Source: Reticulascus tulasneorum (Eukaryota; Ascomycota; Sordariomycetes; Glomerellales; Reticulascaceae). From it: a DNA stretch of 64,000 nt. Below, in pieces: positions 60,605 to 64,000 of this stretch; the first letter of the stretch is position 1; each line of letters opens with the position of its first letter. Where the stretch lies: NCBI GenBank assembly GCA_001557505.1, contig LSAX01000006.1, forward strand, positions 3,286,001 to 3,350,000, written 5' to 3'. The position numbers were made by a program, and so were the translations under genes. Below the pieces are notes generated by a model, which searched no databases, was not told the DNA's origin, and saw nothing but the letters and a program-made list of their open reading frames with translations.

Positions 60605-61224
60605 AGTCGTAAGAGAGATATGGCGGCTCATCCTGATTGTTGAGAAATTCAGATGAGAAGTTGCAGTTTTGAAGTACATTCTTGGTTACAACACAACATC
60701 CCAGACTTCATTAGTATCAATCATGTTCCAAGTGATGTGCCAGAAACAGCATACGCTCGGAATTCAGTCTCAATCAATCACAATCTCAAAAGCTTAGAAC
60801 CCATGAAATACCAAATCGTCTATCCTGAGCCCAGCCGACATGCCACCATGGCAAGTTCGATGAACTGATCTATGATCTTCATGCTACACCGATCGCATTT
60901 AGGGAACGCAAGGAACATCCAGATGACGGCAATGAAAATGAGTCCGGTGAAGAGCGCATGTGGCCCACACCGCACCAAATCCTGGCAGCCATGGTTTCAC
61001 CTCTGACACATTGAGGGCATAGATTGATCCATTGCGGAGGCCAAGTTTTAAGTATTAGCGCGGTCTATGTCCTTAATCTAAGTGGCGTCCTTTTTATACC
61101 GATCTTCTGATCCTTCTACTGGAGTAGTTCTTGGAGTGATCACCAACTTCAAAGCGGTATCATAATGGGGGTCGCGAAACATATATCCAAGACTCCGCTC
61201 CTCACTGTGTCCGTGATATCGGAA
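60605..61224. other. Convergent intergenic region
   Basis: Between the stops of the SDR and GMC genes. No supported gene. Confidence 0.45.
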
Positions 61225-63193
61225 TCAAAATCCATTGACAATATCATCCGCTATCTTCTCCGCGAGCATGTACACCGTGCCTTGCGGGTTTGGCGGCACA
61301 GCAAAGGGGAACGCACTTGCATCCACCACTCGCAAGCCTGTGACGCCAAAGACGCGAGCATGCGAATCAACAACAGCGTTTGCATCGCCCGGCTTACCCA
61401 TCGCGCAGGTCGCGCTTGCGTGCCAGACAGTTGAAGCGCTGGCCCGGATATAGTCCAGTATTTGCTGGTCAGTAGCCACGGCCGCTCCAGGCACAATCTC
61501 CGGACCAGCACGTACAGGATCAAGTGCACTAGCTGCCCAAGCCTGACGACAACGCTTGAAAGCTGCTACAGCAACCTCAGCATCGGCCGGATCCGTCAAC
61601 CAGCCCAGATCAATTACTGGAGGGTCGGCCATATTGGTGCTGTTGATGGTGACGCTTCCACGCGACAATGGTGCCGTCAGCGTCCCGCTCACGATGCCTA
61701 GGGTGGTACTTGGCCCGGTCGGGAAGCCGAAGACAACGTACTGAACTTCAGGCCAGTCGGAAGGGAAAGTCGAGAGGAGGGTCTTGGTACGGGCCGTGAA
61801 GTTGGCTCGTAAAGAGGCGGGAATCTTCTCGAAAGAGAAGTATCCTCCTGCTGAGCTGTAAGGGCCAGCCGCATTATCGAGATACTGTCGGAGGACGGTC
61901 TGCTGAGTCGCTGGGTTGGCTATTATGCCAGCGCTAGTCTGTGTGGCTATGCCTTGGAGAACATTGAAGGAGATCTGGTCCCAAAGGTTCTGGCCGACGC
62001 CTGCGAGGTTCGAGATCACAGAAATCCCGAGTGATGTGAGCTTGGAAACCGGCCCGACGCCTAATCATTGAGATCAGGTTAGCTATCAGATTTCTTCTCA
62101 ATAATTCAAAATACGTACCGGATACCATCAGCAGTTGGGGAGAGTGAAACACGCCTGCAGACACTATGACCTCCTGAGTAGCTGACAAGGTGTACGTCAA
62201 TCCTTGTGTATTCACAGCCACTCCGCTGGCCTTCTTTCCTGGTGTGAACAAAATCTTCGTTGCTTGAGTGTGAGGATACACCATGAGCCCAGTGAAGGCA
62301 ACAGCCTCCCGCAAGTAACTCGTCTCCGAAGATGAACGATGGGCATCAGCCGGATCGATGGTGGAGGAAACCCAAGCGCCGAACCCCGTCAGGTTGCCGC
62401 TATTTTGGCCAACGGGGCTTAAGGGCATGCCAATCGCCCGCAACGCTCTTGAAAGCCACTCTATGGTGGGATCGACAAAGTTCCCCCATGATACTTGCAA
62501 TGGCCCTAGCCCAATGGAAGCACCACAAGCTAGCGGGTCGTAGTTTACCGTCGCATTGGGATTGTTGCGTTTTGCGAGATTGGGAGGCGTCAGAGTGCAC
62601 GACCGGCGAAAGAATGGTAAGGCATTGGCAAATCTGTAGCTTGTGTCCCCCACGAGGTCAGCCCACCACCTGTGGGTTCCGACAGTGCCACGGATGTAGG
62701 CCATGGTATTGAGGGCAGAGCTACCACCAAGTGTCTTACCCCGAGCATAGTGAATACGCCTTCCTCCAGCACCGATCTGTGGTACAGAAACAAGATCCCA
62801 ATCCGCCAGAGGCTGCCTGGGATATACTTCAGTGGTAGCTGTGACGGGCAATGCCAAAGCATAAAACGGAACGACGCTCTGGTTGCCGTTGTCGATCTCA
62901 TAGACACCCCCGGCTTCAATTACGGCGACGAAGAACTGCTTTGCCAACCGAGACGCAATGGCAAGTCCGGCAGTACCACCCCCGACAACTATTTCAGCCA
63001 GGTGAGCATATTTGCCGCAAAAAGAGTGATACATATTATGCTCAAGAAATGAGAGGCTCTCACCTACGTAGTCATAAGTCGTATCTGTCCCTGGTACTGC
63101 GAACGCGCTGGATGCTAGTCTCCGCGGACCGGCAGCCCAAGCCGTAGAGGCGAGCGCCAAGCCGGTCATAATGTGAGCCGGTGAGCCCAGCAT
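61225..63193 (-). CDS. Secreted GMC-family FAD oxidoreductase, three exons
   Basis: Exons complement(61225..62060, 62119..62988, 63064..63193), introns 58 and 75 nt, 611 aa. I chose the ATG at 63193 because it gives a signal-like N-terminus (MLGSPAHIMTGLALASTAWA). The FAD-binding motif TYDYVVVGGGTAGLAIASRL forms across intron 1. GMC signature 1 is RGKTLGGSSALNTMAYIRG. Signature 2, GVFHSPQLLMVSG then VGP, spans intron 2. The C-terminal active site has STVWHASATCAMG and PNPQGTVYMLAEK. Such enzymes oxidise alcohols or sugars with FAD (aryl-alcohol oxidase, glucose oxidase and versicolorin-B-synthase-like groups); which applies is not decidable here. Length and all motifs indicate an intact enzyme. 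Several N-x-S/T sites fit secretion. Confidence 0.87.
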
Positions 63194-64000
63194 TGTCGCC
63201 CCGGGTCGATGGTGAAGAGCGTGGAAATGGGATGATCGGTGTTGGCGGGATTCAGGCGAGACGCTTCCTTGGGGGCAGGAGAGCACCATGCTTGAGGAGT
63301 AGGATCGCCCTGGGATTTAAAGGCCTGGGAAATCAGGGGAAGCCCAAAATAACCATGCAGCCCTGCTCCCGTGCTGACGGGCCAGTCCGGTTCTCTTATC
63401 CATATTCGTGCTTCCGAAAAGGAATCCTGGCAATAGCGCAATGTACTGAAGAGACTGGTGTGCAGAAAGGAAGGCCATTGCGCTGATTTTGGGCTGCAGC
63501 CGGGGCAAGGTTATCTTGTTCCCCGGACTGACCCTTGCAGCATATCCCAAATCATGAGGGGAACCATCTGCTGCGTCTCCAGCTTTTGGTTTGCTGGACT
63601 CATGGATGCGCAAGGTGACAAGTAACGGGGACTACTATCCCCTCACATGCATTTTATTTTATTTTAATTTTAAAGTGTTCCGAATGGTCTGTTACACCAC
63701 CAACAAACTCGAACGACGACTGTACTTGAAGTCTATTAGTAGCCCGCTGTTTTTCTTGGTAATTTTACTACCTTAGCTAGTTTTTTTTTTGTTTAAATCT
63801 ATTATATACTTAGGCCTTTTTAGATTTTTGGCGTAACCTTTGTCCAATTGTCATCTGCTTGGGGTTATGACAGCGTTTGGTAGGGACCACCAGCGGAAGC
63901 TACTTGCCCCTTGAGTGCTGCTTCGACGCCACTGAGGTACCCGGCTGGCCAACTGACCACTTCTTTTACGAGAAGACACTAAACGCCCTATAAGGTCACT
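63194..64000. other. Right edge of window; no certain gene
   Basis: Upstream of the GMC gene, then a short T-rich stretch (63650-63800). A plus-strand frame near 63905-63992 (LPLECCFDATEVPGWPTDHF) ends in a stop and might be the tail of something, but no start or domain is visible. TAGGGACCACCA at 63882-63893 resembles the inverted repeat at 5970-6002. Confidence 0.3.

Noticed and set aside
1..64000. CRISPR arrays, bacterial operons or ribosome binding sites
   Set aside because: Spliced genes and fungal families throughout; no regularly spaced repeats of CRISPR type seen.
1..64000. tRNA or rRNA genes
   Set aside because: No convincing cloverleaf or rRNA core sequence was spotted by eye; a covariance search would be needed to exclude them.

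Overview
The window is nuclear DNA of a filamentous ascomycete (Pezizomycotina), most likely Eurotiales-like. Genes have 0-5 short introns of about 41-160 nt, usually GTRNGY donors and YAG acceptors. Typical fungal families are present: Zn2Cys6 regulators, an NmrA-like protein, a PTH11/SAT4-type membrane protein, a multicopper oxidase, a GMC oxidoreductase and small secreted cysteine-containing proteins. Large A+T-rich blocks look like repeats degraded by RIP (repeat-induced point mutation, C:G to T:A). I call the genus-level placement inference, because no search could be run.

Layout. 1-6.2 kb: the 3' end of a Ser/Thr-rich protein and two small secreted proteins, each recovered only after splicing; the second has a tandemly duplicated promoter. 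6.2-7.5 kb: decayed coding sequence. 7.5-12.2 kb: a short Zn2Cys6 regulator divergent from an NmrA-like protein, which converges on an epimerase-like dehydrogenase. 12.4-18.5 kb: a membrane-anchored multicopper oxidase divergent from a secreted acid phosphatase (with CACGTG between them), then a Ccc1/VIT-type metal transporter. 19.7-24.2 kb: a broken multi-exon gene and two small membrane-protein candidates. 24.2-30.7 kb: a large leucine-rich-repeat protein and a small CxxC protein. 35.1-39.3 kb: a six-exon 7-TM protein and a five-exon Zn2Cys6 regulator. 40.8-43 kb: a TPR/CHAT-type remnant and a small secreted protein. 59.7-63.2 kb: an SDR reductase and a GMC oxidoreductase, convergent.

A+T-rich blocks lie at about 31.5-34.6, 39.6-40.8 and 43.8-59.3 kb. 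The last is a transposon graveyard that can be parsed by eye. Direct repeats at about 44.4-45.0 and 57.2-57.8 kb look like the LTRs of a retroelement. Two terminal-inverted-repeat elements (47654-51655 and 52995-56555), each with an apparent 8-bp target duplication, sit inside it. A Tc1/mariner-type transposase remnant lies just to its right. The repeat copies differ almost only by C/T and G/A changes, and transposase tryptophan codons have become TAG.

No new multi-gene system is proven. The most interesting signals are the nested, asymmetrically mutated transposons; the small secreted proteins, one next to the largest AT block; the duplicated promoter; and the NAD(P)-binding pair beside the Zn2Cys6 regulator at 7.5-12.2 kb.
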